A stretch of 42,980 nucleotides of DNA, from positions 1 through 42,980 of the forward strand of contig NZ_POUD01000048.1 in NCBI RefSeq assembly GCF_003236395.1. The letters run 5' to 3'. Shown here piece by piece: positions 17,121 through 25,132 of this stretch. Source of the stretch: Nonomuraea aridisoli. Lineage in GTDB: Bacteria > Actinomycetota > Actinomycetes > Streptosporangiales > Streptosporangiaceae. The stretch's first letter is position 1. Every line of letters starts with the position of its first letter. The notes beneath the pieces were generated by a model. That model saw nothing but the letters and a program-made list of their open reading frames with translations, was not told the DNA's origin and ran no database searches. The translations under genes were made by a program, and so were the position numbers.

Positions 17121-18512
17121 ATGAACGTACGACTGCGCCCACGTACCGACCGGCAGACGCTGTCGGAACGCCTGCGCGCATCGGCCGCGGTGCGGACGGC
17201 CGGCCGCGGCATGCGCACGGAGGACTTCGCCGGCTGGCTGGCCGGGCGGGCACGGGCACACCACTTCAAGGTGGACCGGATCCCCCTGTGCGAGCTGGAC
17301 GGCTGGTCGTTCGCCGAGAAGACGGGCAATCTCGTGCACCGCAGCGGCCGCTTCTTCACCGTCGAGGGGCTGTCCGTCACCGTGGACGAGGGCCCGTTCC
17401 GGTCCTGGCGGCAGCCGATCATCCGGCAGCCAGAGGTGGGCATCCTGGGCATCCTGGCCAAGGAGTTCGACGGTGTCCTGCACTTCCTCATGCAGGCGAA
17501 GATGGAGCCGGGCAACAGGAACCTCCTGCAGCTCTCCCCCACGGTCCAGGCGACACGGAGCAATTACTCGAAGGTCCACAAAGGATCGGACGTCAAATAT
17601 CTCGACTACTTCACCCGCCCCGGGCGGGGCAGGGTGCTGGTCGACGTGCTCCAGTCGGAGCACGGCTCCTGGTTCTACCAGAAGGCCAACCGCAACATGC
17701 TGGTGGAGGCCGTCGACGACGTCCCCCTTGATGACGACTTCTGCTGGCTGACGCTTGGACAGGTGGGCGAGCTGTTGCGCCGGGACAACGTCGTCAACAT
17801 GGACAGCCGCACCGTCGTGGCGTGCTTCCCCATGCAGCCGGCCGAAGCGGTCGCGCTGCACTCCGACACGGAGGTCCTGTCGTGGTTCGCCGCCGAGCGC
17901 GCCCGGCACGAGGTCGAGGTGGAGCGGGTGCCACTGGCCGAGGTGGACGACTGGGTACGCGACGAATTCTCGATAGGGCGCCCCGACGGGCGATACTTCC
18001 GGCTCGTGGCCGCCTCCGTCGAAGCGGGCAACCGCGAGGTCGCCGCCTGGTCACAGCCTCTCTTCGAGCCGACAGGGATCGGCGTGACCGCGTTCCTGTT
18101 CCGCCGCCTGGCGGGGGTGCCGCATCTCCTGGTGCACGCCAAGGTCGAGCCTGGGCTGCAGAACGCCGTCGAGCTGGCCCCGACCGTCCAGTGCGTCCCG
18201 TCCAACTGGGACCATCTGCCGACCTCGGCCCGGCCGGCGTTCCTCGATCTCGCGCTCACCGCCGACGTCGGCCGCATCCGCTACGAGGTGGTGCACTCGG
18301 AGGAAGGCGGCCGTTTCCTGAACGCGGAGAGCCGCTACATGGTCATCGAGGCCGACATGAGCCAGGCCCCGCTGGAGCCGCCGGCGGGTTACCGATGGGT
18401 CACCCCCGGCCAGCTCAACTCGCTGACCGCGCATGGCAACTACGTCAACGTCCAGGCCAGGACGCTGCTGTCCTGCCTGAACGCGGGCGCCGTCGAGCTG
18501 TCCGGCCGCTGA
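17121..18512 (+). CDS. NDP-hexose 2,3-dehydratase
   Basis: A 463-residue protein made of two homologous halves (about 30-230 and 255-455), the hallmark of the EvaA/TylX3/DnmT family. Each half carries paired motifs of the type FFTVEGLSV / YFRLVAASV, AKMEPGN / AKVEPGL, and LSPTVQ / LAPTVQ. It removes the C2 hydroxyl of dTDP-4-keto-6-deoxyglucose, giving a 2-deoxy-3,4-diketo sugar that is the substrate for C3 amination. It is the last gene of the glycosyltransferase-aminotransferase operon and is followed by a hairpin. The length is normal. Confidence 0.95.
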   Translation: MNVRLRPRTDRQTLSERLRASAAVRTAGRGMRTEDFAGWLAGRARAHHFKVDRIPLCELDGWSFAEKTGNLVHRSGRFFTVEGLSVTVDEGPFRSWRQPIIRQPEVGILGILAKEFDGVLHFLMQAKMEPGNRNLLQLSPTVQATRSNYSKVHKGSDVKYLDYFTRPGRGRVLVDVLQSEHGSWFYQKANRNMLVEAVDDVPLDDDFCWLTLGQVGELLRRDNVVNMDSRTVVACFPMQPAEAVALHSDTEVLSWFAAERARHEVEVERVPLAEVDDWVRDEFSIGRPDGRYFRLVAASVEAGNREVAAWSQPLFEPTGIGVTAFLFRRLAGVPHLLVHAKVEPGLQNAVELAPTVQCVPSNWDHLPTSARPAFLDLALTADVGRIRYEVVHSEEGGRFLNAESRYMVIEADMSQAPLEPPAGYRWVTPGQLNSLTAHGNYVNVQARTLLSCLNAGAVELSGR

Positions 18513-18533
18513 GGCGGCAAGAAGGACGCGGAA

Positions 18534-18565
18534 AGGCCGCCGGAGCAGAAAGGGCCCGGCGGCCT
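18534..18565. terminator. Bidirectional hairpin terminator
   Basis: A perfect 10-bp inverted repeat: AGGCCGCCGG (18534-18543), 12-nt loop, CCGGCGGCCT (18556-18565). It lies between the convergent 2,3-dehydratase (stop 18512) and methyltransferase (stop 18591) genes. Confidence 0.75.
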
Positions 18566-18590
18566 CTCGGCGCGCGATCTCAGACCCGTC

Positions 18591-19616
18591 TCAGACCGGC
18601 GCCGCCGTGAGCACCCGGAACGGCAGCCCGGGCACCGCGTGTCTCACCGCCGGGCCGAAGCCCGCGCGCTGGAGCATCTCACCGTAGGTCGCCTCGGAAT
18701 GCACCTCTCCCTCGCTGGTCCAGGCGAGCATCAGGACGGAGAACAAGTGGGCCGCGGGCTCCTCCCCAGGAGGAGCGTCCGTCGTCGTGAAGCCCACGAG
18801 GCCCAGCCGCCCGTCCGGCTTGAGCACCGACCTGGCGCGCGTCAGCAGTTCCGTCGCCCGCTCGGGCGAGAAGTGGTGCAGGACGTTGGTGATCAGGACC
18901 ACGTCATAGGGCCCGCCGAGGGGTACCTCGAACATATCTCCGGCGATGAGGCTCAGCCGGTCGCCGACACCGGCGTGCTCAGCTTGCTCCTGCGCGAACG
19001 GCAGCACGTTGGCCCAGTCCAGAGCCCACACGCGGGCCTGAGGGAAACGCTGAGCGACCGTGGCGCCGTACACACCGTGACCGCTGGCCATGTCCAGCAC
19101 GTCCAAGTTCGTACGGTCCCCTGCCCAGGGGGACAGCGCGTCGGCCAGGACCTGTGCCGTGGGCTTGGCCACGATGGGGGCGTAAGCCGCGAAATCCTCC
19201 CAGTACGAGTACTCCGGGGTCTCCGCGTGCTGGTCCATCACGGTGCCGCCCTTGCGCACCGCCTCGGGCAGGCGCTTGAGCGCGTCCCATTCGAAGTCGC
19301 TGGCGAACACGTGGATCATGTCACCCACGTAGCCGGGCCGCGACGGGATCAGCAGGTCGTCCACGCCCGGCGCAAGCCAGTAGCGGTGGTCGCGCGCCTC
19401 CACGAGCTTCAGCGCGGCCAGCGCGTTGAGCAGGATCCGCATGCCGCGGGGCTCCGCCCCCGCCGCCACGGCCACGGTCTCCGCGCTGGCCGGCTCGGTG
19501 AGCAGCGGGAAGACGCCCAGCTCGATCCCGGTACGCAGGAGACTGGTGTTCTTGTACGCCTGCATGACGGCGAACAACGCTTCCCGCGTTACCGGGCCCT
19601 GTTTTCTCTCGTCCAT
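18591..19616 (-). CDS. SAM-dependent methyltransferase (COMT-like, polyketide tailoring)
   Basis: A 341-residue enzyme. An N-terminal winged-helix dimerisation domain (about 10-100) is followed by a Rossmann methyltransferase domain with LDVLDMASGHGVYG (SAM motif I), VLITNVLHHF, and LTRARSVLKPDGRLGLV. Length and domain order match TcmO/TcmN C-terminal O-methyltransferases and also C-methyltransferases such as BenF, so O- versus C-methylation is open. It is monocistronic, on the minus strand, with its own SARP-type promoter (19683-19725). It most likely methylates the aromatic core rather than the sugar, since sugar N- or O-methyltransferases usually belong to other families. Confidence 0.9.
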   Translation of the reverse strand: MDERKQGPVTREALFAVMQAYKNTSLLRTGIELGVFPLLTEPASAETVAVAAGAEPRGMRILLNALAALKLVEARDHRYWLAPGVDDLLIPSRPGYVGDMIHVFASDFEWDALKRLPEAVRKGGTVMDQHAETPEYSYWEDFAAYAPIVAKPTAQVLADALSPWAGDRTNLDVLDMASGHGVYGATVAQRFPQARVWALDWANVLPFAQEQAEHAGVGDRLSLIAGDMFEVPLGGPYDVVLITNVLHHFSPERATELLTRARSVLKPDGRLGLVGFTTTDAPPGEEPAAHLFSVLMLAWTSEGEVHSEATYGEMLQRAGFGPAVRHAVPGLPFRVLTAAPV

Positions 19617-19682
19617 CTCTCGTCCGATCCGCTGGAAGACGACGGCTCTCCGGCGGCGCCGGAGCCGCGCTACGACGCACAG

Positions 19683-19725
19683 ATCGTCCGCCGCCGTGCT
19701 GGATCTCCGCTCGAAGCGGGCTGAA
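19683..19725 (-). promoter_or_regulatory. SARP-type promoter for methyltransferase gene
   Basis: On the minus strand TTCAGCC (19725-19719), TCGAGCG (19714-19708) and TCCAGCA (19703-19697) are spaced 11 bp apart. Eight bp follow, then GACGAT (19688-19683). The methyltransferase start codon is 66 bp downstream. Confidence 0.75.
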
Positions 19726-19743
19726 CCGGTGGACCGGGCCGCG

Positions 19744-19786
19744 TCGAGCGGGAGTCGATCCGGTCTCAAGGAGCGGGTGTGAGGCT
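19744..19786 (+). promoter_or_regulatory. SARP-type promoter for C-methyltransferase/epimerase operon
   Basis: TCGAGCG (19744-19750), TCGATCC (19755-19761) and TCAAGGA (19766-19772) are spaced 11 bp apart. Eight bp follow, then GAGGCT (19781-19786). It is back-to-back with the methyltransferase promoter. The start codon is 52 bp downstream. Confidence 0.72.
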
Positions 19787-19838
19787 CGGGCCACAGGCCC
19801 TGGCGTTGCCGGACAGCGGCACACACCTGGAGGAAACC

Positions 19839-21092
19839 ATGATCATCGATGACTGTCGCATCTGCGGCAACCGCGACCTGCTCTCCGTGCTCGACCTGGG
19901 CCCGCAGGCGGTGACCAGCTTCTTCCCCGCCAGCCGGGAGGAGCGCATCCCCATGGTCCCGCTGGAGCTCGTCAAGTGCTCGCCGGACGGCTGCGGGCTC
20001 GTCCAGCTCCGCCACACCGCCGACTTCTCCCTGATGTACGGCGAGCACTACGGCTACCGCTCCGGCATCCGCCCCTTCATGATCAACCATCTGGGAGGCA
20101 AGGCGAAGGCGATCACCGAGCGGGTCCGGCTCGACTCCGGCGACCTGGTGGTGGACATCGGCAGCAACGACGGCACGCTGCTGAAGGCGTACCCCCGGAT
20201 CGGCCTCGACCTCGTCGGCGTGGACCCCAGCGGAGAGAAGTTCCGCGAGTTCTACCCCGACCGCGCCGAGCTGATCACGGACTTCTTCTCGAAGAAACTG
20301 ATCACCGAGCGGTACGGCGACCGCAAGGCCAAGGTCGTCACGTCGATCGGGATGTTCTATGACCTGCCGCGCCCGATGGAGTTCATGCAGGACATCCACG
20401 ACATCCTGCACGACGACGGTGTCTGGGTGATCGAGCAGAGCTACATGCCCTCCATGCTGGAAGCCACCGCGTACGACGTCATGTGCCACGAGCACCTGGA
20501 GTACTACGCGCTGAGCCAGATCGAGTGGATGGCCGAGCGGGTCGGCCTGACCGTCATCCACGCGGAGATCAACAAGGTGTACGGCGGAAGCCTCTACGCG
20601 ACGCTGGCCAAGCGGCCGGAGCGGCACCGCGTGGACGAGGCGGGCCCGGCGCGCATCCGCGAGAGGGAGAAGGCCCTCAAGCTGGACACCATGGCCCCCT
20701 ACGAGGAGTTCGCGCGGCGTGTGCCCGAGGCCCGCGACCGGCTGCTCGCCCTGCTCGACGCCTCCCGCCAGGCGGGCAAGCTGACCTTGGGCTACGGAGC
20801 CTCCACCAAGGGCAACGTGATCCTGCAGTACTGCGGTCTCGGCACGGCCGAGCTGCCGTGCGTCGGCGAGCCCAACACGGAGAAACACGGCCACTTCACA
20901 CCCGGGACGGGCATCCCCATCGTCTCGGAGGAGGAGGCCAAGGCCATGCGCCCGGACCAGCTCCTGGTGCTGCCGTGGATCTACCGCGAGGGGTTCATCG
21001 AACGGGAGCAGGCGTACATGGCGGACGGTGGCAAGCTGGTGTTCCCGCTTCCCGAGCTCGAGATCGTGCCGGCCGCGGGAGCGGCCCGATGA
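19839..21092 (+). CDS. NDP-hexose 3-C-methyltransferase (EvaC/TylCIII-like)
   Basis: A 417-residue sugar C-methyltransferase. The N-terminal zinc-binding part has Cys6, Cys9, Cys47 and Cys52. The central SAM domain contains VVDIGSNDGTLL, and the conserved catalytic segment CHEHLEYY (His-Glu-His and Tyr) matches the EvaC/TcaB9 family. The C-terminal third contains LGYGASTKGN. It adds a methyl branch to C3 of a 4-keto sugar. With a C3 aminotransferase present, the predicted sugar is a 3-amino-3-C-methyl-2,3,6-trideoxyhexose. GGAGG precedes the start. The stop overlaps the epimerase start (ATGA). Confidence 0.95.
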   Translation: MIIDDCRICGNRDLLSVLDLGPQAVTSFFPASREERIPMVPLELVKCSPDGCGLVQLRHTADFSLMYGEHYGYRSGIRPFMINHLGGKAKAITERVRLDSGDLVVDIGSNDGTLLKAYPRIGLDLVGVDPSGEKFREFYPDRAELITDFFSKKLITERYGDRKAKVVTSIGMFYDLPRPMEFMQDIHDILHDDGVWVIEQSYMPSMLEATAYDVMCHEHLEYYALSQIEWMAERVGLTVIHAEINKVYGGSLYATLAKRPERHRVDEAGPARIREREKALKLDTMAPYEEFARRVPEARDRLLALLDASRQAGKLTLGYGASTKGNVILQYCGLGTAELPCVGEPNTEKHGHFTPGTGIPIVSEEEAKAMRPDQLLVLPWIYREGFIEREQAYMADGGKLVFPLPELEIVPAAGAAR

Positions 21093-21718
21093 CCGGCGAG
21101 AGCGGCACCGCCACCATGCGGGCGCGTCCGCTGCGAGTGGAGGGGGCCTACGAGTTCACCCCCAAGGTGTTCCCCGACGAGCGGGGCATGTTCCTGTCGC
21201 CGTACCAGGAGCCGGCCTTCGTGCTGGCGGTGGGTCACCCGCTGTTCCCGGTCGCGCAGAGCAACCACAGCAAGTCACGGCGCGGTGTCGTCCGGGGCGT
21301 CCACTACACCGTGACGCCGCCGGGCACCGCCAAGTACGTCTTCTGCTCCCGGGGCAGGTCGCTCGACATCGTCGTGGACATCAGGGTCGGCTCGCCGACG
21401 TTCGGGCTCTGGGACGCGGTGCTGCTCGACCAGCAGGACCACCGCGCCGTCTACTTTCCGGTCGGCGTGGGCCACGCCTTCGTCGGTCTGGAGGACGACA
21501 CGGTCATGTCGTACATGATCTCCAGCAGCTACGTCGCCGAGCAGGAGCTCGCCCTGGACGCGCTCGACCCGGGGCTCGCGCTGCCGATCCCGCAGGACAT
21601 CACGCCGGTGCGTTCCCCGAGGGACACGGCGGCCCCTACCCTGGCCGAGGCGCAGGCGCAGCGCCTGCTGCCCGTCTACGAGGACTGCCTGAAGATCGAG
21701 GAGACGCTCTTCTCCTGA
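21089..21718 (+). CDS. dTDP-4-keto-6-deoxyhexose 3,5-epimerase (RmlC/EvaD-like)
   Basis: A 209-residue RmlC-type cupin. GVVRGVHYT carries the catalytic histidine region, and the PVGVGHAFVGLEDDTVMSYMIS segment is typical of the family. It inverts C5 (and possibly C3) to give the L-configuration sugar. It is translationally coupled to the C-methyltransferase through a 4-bp overlap. In vancosamine-type pathways EvaD acts mainly at C5, and the coupling to an EvaC-like enzyme fits that. A second in-frame ATG at 21116 is possible. Confidence 0.93.
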   Translation: MTGESGTATMRARPLRVEGAYEFTPKVFPDERGMFLSPYQEPAFVLAVGHPLFPVAQSNHSKSRRGVVRGVHYTVTPPGTAKYVFCSRGRSLDIVVDIRVGSPTFGLWDAVLLDQQDHRAVYFPVGVGHAFVGLEDDTVMSYMISSSYVAEQELALDALDPGLALPIPQDITPVRSPRDTAAPTLAEAQAQRLLPVYEDCLKIEETLFS

Positions 21719-21728
21719 GGTACGGCCG

Positions 21729-21768
21729 GAAGAGCGCTCCTGGTCCCGGCAGGCCAGGAGCACTCTTC
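21729..21768. terminator. Bidirectional hairpin terminator
   Basis: A 15-bp inverted repeat with one mismatch: left arm 21729-21743 (GAAGAGCGCTCCTGG), 10-nt loop, right arm 21754-21768. It separates the convergent epimerase (stop 21718) and RmlB (stop 21772) genes. Confidence 0.82.
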
Positions 21769-21771
21769 TGT

Positions 21772-22740
21772 TCAACCCACCAGCGGCCACCACCAGCCGC
21801 GGTTGTCGCGATACCACTGGACGGTCTCCCGCAGTCCCCGCTCGAAGGGAACCGACGGGGCGAATCCCAGTTCCTCCCGGCTGCGCGTGACGCTCAGGGC
21901 GTAGCGGCGGTCGTGGCCCTTGCGGTCCTCGACGTGCCGGACGCTGGACCAGTCCGCGCCGCAGGCGTCGAGCAGCCGGGCGGTGAGCTCGCGGTTGGAG
22001 AGCTCCGTCCCACCGCCGAGGTTGTAGACGCCGCCGGCGCGGCCCTTCGCGGCGGCCGCGGCGATGCCCCTGCAATGGTCGTCGACGTGCAGCCAGTCGC
22101 GGACGTGATGCCCGTCGCCATACAGCGGCACGCTTCCGCCTTCCAGCAGCGTGACGACGAAGAGCGGAATGATCTTCTCGGGGAACTGGTAGGGGCCGTA
22201 GGTGTTCGAGCCGCGGGTGATCACCGCGTCCAGGCCGTGGGTGCGGTGGTAGGCGCGTACGAGCAGGTCGCCACCCGCCTTGGCCGCCGCGTACGGGGAG
22301 TTGGGCCGCAGCGGGCTCTCCTCGTCGAACGTGCCGGCCTCGACCGAGCCGTACACCTCGTCGGTCGAGACGTGCACGAACCGCGTGACCCCGTGCCGCA
22401 GCGCCGCGTCGAGCAGCACCTGTGTTCCGAGCACGTTGGTCCTGACGAAGACGCCCGGGTCGGGGATGGACCGGTCGACGTGCGACTCCGCGGCGAAGTG
22501 CACGACCACATCGTGTCCGCGCATCGCCTTGTCCACGACCTGCGGATCGCAGATGTCTCCCTCGACGAACGACAGGCGCGGATCGTGCGCGACCGGATCG
22601 AGGTTGGCCCGGTTGCCCGCGTACGTGAGCTTGTCCAGCACGGTCACCCGCGCGCACGGGAGAGCGGGGTAACCGGTACCGAGCAGCGTGCGAACGAAAT
22701 GGGAGCCGATGAACCCGGCTCCTCCAGTGACGAGAACCAT
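21772..22740 (-). CDS. rmlB: dTDP-glucose 4,6-dehydratase (RmlB-type)
   Basis: A 322-residue extended SDR converting dTDP-glucose to dTDP-4-keto-6-deoxyglucose. It has the NAD-binding GGAGFIGSHFV, the catalytic STDEVYG with Asp-Glu, the YAAAK Tyr-Lys pair, and RGSNTYGPYQFPEKIIP, all family signatures. The start ATG follows GGAGGG. It is a single-gene transcript from the SARP-type promoter at 22828-22870, 87 bp upstream. It provides the common intermediate for the aminosugar branch. Confidence 0.96.
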   Translation of the reverse strand: MVLVTGGAGFIGSHFVRTLLGTGYPALPCARVTVLDKLTYAGNRANLDPVAHDPRLSFVEGDICDPQVVDKAMRGHDVVVHFAAESHVDRSIPDPGVFVRTNVLGTQVLLDAALRHGVTRFVHVSTDEVYGSVEAGTFDEESPLRPNSPYAAAKAGGDLLVRAYHRTHGLDAVITRGSNTYGPYQFPEKIIPLFVVTLLEGGSVPLYGDGHHVRDWLHVDDHCRGIAAAAAKGRAGGVYNLGGGTELSNRELTARLLDACGADWSSVRHVEDRKGHDRRYALSVTRSREELGFAPSVPFERGLRETVQWYRDNRGWWWPLVG

Positions 22741-22827
22741 CTGAGCCCTCCAGGCGGATGAACGTGGGGAAGGCGGCTCACCATGGCCCGGACGGCCGCC
22801 CGTGCCCGCCGCCACGCCGGTGCCCGC

Positions 22828-22882
22828 ACTCTCGCAGCCACTCCTCGACGGTTGCTTGAGCAGTGCTGGACGGGATGCTGGA
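22828..22882 (-). promoter_or_regulatory. SARP-type promoter for rmlB
   Basis: On the minus strand TCCAGCA (22870-22864), TCAAGCA (22859-22853) and TCGAGGA (22848-22842) are spaced 11 bp apart, followed by 8 bp and GAGAGT (22833-22828). A fourth heptamer TCCAGCA (22882-22876) lies 12 bp further upstream. The site overlaps no gene and lies just beyond the MarR stop codon. Confidence 0.75.
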
Positions 22883-22890
22883 CTGGGTGC

Positions 22891-23400
22891 TCAGTGGGGG
22901 GTCCGGTCGCGAACCCTGCGGTTCTGCATCTCGTTGGTGATCTCGTGGAGTTCCTCGGTGGCGCGTACCAGGAAGTCGAAGACGACCGCCCGATGCTCGG
23001 CGCTGTAGCTGGAGATGAGATCGTCCATCCGCTTGGCGATCGGGGTGAACAGGCTCGCCCCCTCACCGACGTTCTCGGTGGCCTTCTCGGCGATCGTCAG
23101 CCGCACCCGCCTGCGGTCCGACATGTCGTGCGAGCGCTGGACCAAGCCGAGCCGGGCCAGACGGTCGATCAACTTGGTGACGGCACCCGTGGTCAGCGCC
23201 GTGCGCTTGGCGAGATCTCCGGGTGTGGTCTCCCCATCGATGTCGAGCAGGTTGAGGACGTAGAGGTCGACGGGACGCAGGCCGGCCACATCGGCTGTGA
23301 TCTGGCCGTTGAGGACCATGGCCGTGATGAACTCGCGGAGATGGCGCGACTCCTCCTCCGTCAACGCCCACCGATTCTGCGGTTCGGGTTCTCTTGACAC
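22891..23400 (-). CDS. MarR-family transcriptional regulator
   Basis: A 169-residue winged-helix regulator. Helix-turn-helix TPGDLAKRTALTTGAVTKLIDRLARLGLV lies at about residues 59-87, and the wing SDRRRVRLT at 94-102. I chose the GTG at 23400 because GGGAGG sits 7 bp upstream and the family length fits; the in-frame ATG at 23463 would cover the operator. It diverges from the MFS exporter, and palindromes lie between them, so it probably represses the pump until the product or an intermediate binds. This local-repressor/pump pairing is common in antibiotic clusters (formicamycin ForZ/ForAA is one I recall). Confidence 0.92.
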   Translation of the reverse strand: MSREPEPQNRWALTEEESRHLREFITAMVLNGQITADVAGLRPVDLYVLNLLDIDGETTPGDLAKRTALTTGAVTKLIDRLARLGLVQRSHDMSDRRRVRLTIAEKATENVGEGASLFTPIAKRMDDLISSYSAEHRAVVFDFLVRATEELHEITNEMQNRRVRDRTPH

Positions 23401-23416
23401 CTTGCACCTCCCGCAT

Positions 23417-23438
23417 CTATCTTCCAGTTGGAAGATAG
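23417..23438. promoter_or_regulatory. Probable MarR operator palindrome
   Basis: A perfect 10-bp inverted repeat: CTATCTTCCA (23417-23426), 2-bp centre, TGGAAGATAG (23429-23438), 16 bp upstream of the MarR start codon. A half-site-like copy GCTTCCA follows at 23438-23444. A dyad of 20-22 bp is typical for MarR dimers. Confidence 0.78.
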
Positions 23439-23463
23439 CTTCCAATATTAGATAGTTTCTCAA

Positions 23464-23595
23464 AGAAGCTAGTTAGCCCGACCCACCGCCGGATCACGGC
23501 CACGCCATTCCGCGCCGAACGAGCGGAAAGATCTGACACATCACCTCGACAAAAACGTTACATCGGAGTGAATCTGGCGAAAGTAATTAGCTTCT
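23464..23595. promoter_or_regulatory. Second, widely spaced inverted repeat in MarR/MFS intergenic region
   Basis: AGAAGCTAGTTA (23464-23475) and TAATTAGCTTCT (23584-23595) are inverted copies with one mismatch, 108 bp apart. The right copy is 61 bp before the MFS start codon. They may be further MarR sites placed over the exporter promoter. The intervening DNA is AT-richer than average. Confidence 0.5.
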
Positions 23596-23656
23596 AGCAG
23601 GAACATACTTCGGCGCCGCAGTGCGCGCGCCAGTCGATACCCGAGAGGAGGAAATC

Positions 23657-25132
23657 ATGCCCGTGACCCACACACTCGATCCACATCGCTGGGCCGGATC
23701 GATCTACGTGCTGGTGGCCATCGCGATGACCACGATGGACAGCTCTATTGTCAACGTCACCCTGCCGACCATCGAGCGTGACCTGGAGGCGGATCCCGCG
23801 CAGTTGCAATGGATCTCGGTCATCTACACGCTCGGCTTCGCGCTCTTCCTCGTGACGGCCGGCCGCATCGGTGACATCGCCGGTCGCAAGCGCATGGTGC
23901 TGCTCGGGATCGGCGGGTTCGTCATCGCCTCGGCCATCTGCGCGTTCGCGCCCAATATCGCGATCCTGCTGGCCGGCCGCGCGTTGCAGGGGCTGACCGG
24001 AGCCGTGATCACCACCCTGGCCCTGTCCGTCTTCCAGGTCTCGTTCCCGCCGGAGGAACGCTCCAAAGTGTTCGGGCTGTTCGGCGCCGTGGGCGGCATT
24101 TCCGCCGCGCTGGGGCCCTCACTCGGCGGGCTGCTCGTCCACGCCGACCTGATGGGCCTGAGCTGGCGGCCGATCTTCCTGGTCAACCTGCCCATCGGGC
24201 TGGTGACGTTCATCGGCGCGGCCCTGTACGTCCGCGAATCGCGCTCCGAACGCCCGCTCTCGCTCGACCTCGGCGGAGTCTTGCTACTGACCGTGATCCA
24301 GGTGGCGCTCGTCTACCCGCTCATCCAGGGACGCGAACTCGACTGGCCGTGGTGGGCCTTCGCCTCGATGGTGGCGGCGCTGCCTCTCCTGGCACTGTTC
24401 TGGCGTTCACAGCGGGCCAAGGAGCGCCGCGGCGGCAGCCCGCTGGTGCCGCCCGAGCTCTTCCGCAGCCGCGCTTTCGTGGTGGGCCTGGTCGTGGCGC
24501 TGATGTTCTTCGGCGCGGCCTTCAGCCCGTTCTTCATGCTCGCCATCTACCTGCAGAACGGCCTGGGATTCTCCGCGCTGGACTCCGGGCTCACCACGCT
24601 GGCCTCGCCCATCGGGACCATGATCACCGCCGTGGCGACGGCTCCGCTGGTCGTCCGGCTGGGGCCCAGGCTGCTCACCATAGGGGCCGCGATCGCCGTG
24701 GTCGGCCAGGTGATGCTCGTCCTCACCGTCGACCGCGCCGAGGCCGCGGGCGGCATCCTGCAGTTCGTTCCCGCCATGCTGGTGAGTGGGCTCGGGGTCG
24801 GCATGGTGATCGCTCCCGTGATCGACATCGTGCTGGCCAGGGTGCCGGTCGCGGTGGCCGGCTCCGCGTCGGGGGTGCTGAGCACGGCGCATCACCTCGG
24901 TGTGACGTCGGGTGTCGCGGTGGCGGGGACGATCTTCTTCTCCCAGGTGACCGCGTCGGCGCTGGCGGGAGACGGCGCACCGCGGGCGTTCGGCGAGGGC
25001 ATGATGATGTCGCTCTGGATCACCGTGGGCATGCTGGTCGTCAGCCTGCTGCTCACCCTGATGCTGCCACGCCGCAGTCGTCACGATCCCCGGCACGGCG
25101 CGATGCCCGCCTCCGTTCCGACAGCGTCATGA
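23657..25132 (+). CDS. MFS drug exporter (DHA2 family, 14 TM segments)
   Basis: A 491-residue membrane transporter with about 14 hydrophobic helices. DHA2 landmarks include MTTMDSSIVNVTLPTIERDL in TM1 and GRIGDIAGRKRMVL in the TM2-3 loop (motif A). It is expected to use proton-motive force to export the polyketide. The start ATG follows GAGAGGAGG. It diverges from the MarR gene and overlaps the next gene by 4 bp (ATGA), so it leads a three-gene operon (MFS, SnoaL-like, NmrA-like) that lacks a SARP-type promoter. Confidence 0.94.
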   Translation: MPVTHTLDPHRWAGSIYVLVAIAMTTMDSSIVNVTLPTIERDLEADPAQLQWISVIYTLGFALFLVTAGRIGDIAGRKRMVLLGIGGFVIASAICAFAPNIAILLAGRALQGLTGAVITTLALSVFQVSFPPEERSKVFGLFGAVGGISAALGPSLGGLLVHADLMGLSWRPIFLVNLPIGLVTFIGAALYVRESRSERPLSLDLGGVLLLTVIQVALVYPLIQGRELDWPWWAFASMVAALPLLALFWRSQRAKERRGGSPLVPPELFRSRAFVVGLVVALMFFGAAFSPFFMLAIYLQNGLGFSALDSGLTTLASPIGTMITAVATAPLVVRLGPRLLTIGAAIAVVGQVMLVLTVDRAEAAGGILQFVPAMLVSGLGVGMVIAPVIDIVLARVPVAVAGSASGVLSTAHHLGVTSGVAVAGTIFFSQVTASALAGDGAPRAFGEGMMMSLWITVGMLVVSLLLTLMLPRRSRHDPRHGAMPASVPTAS

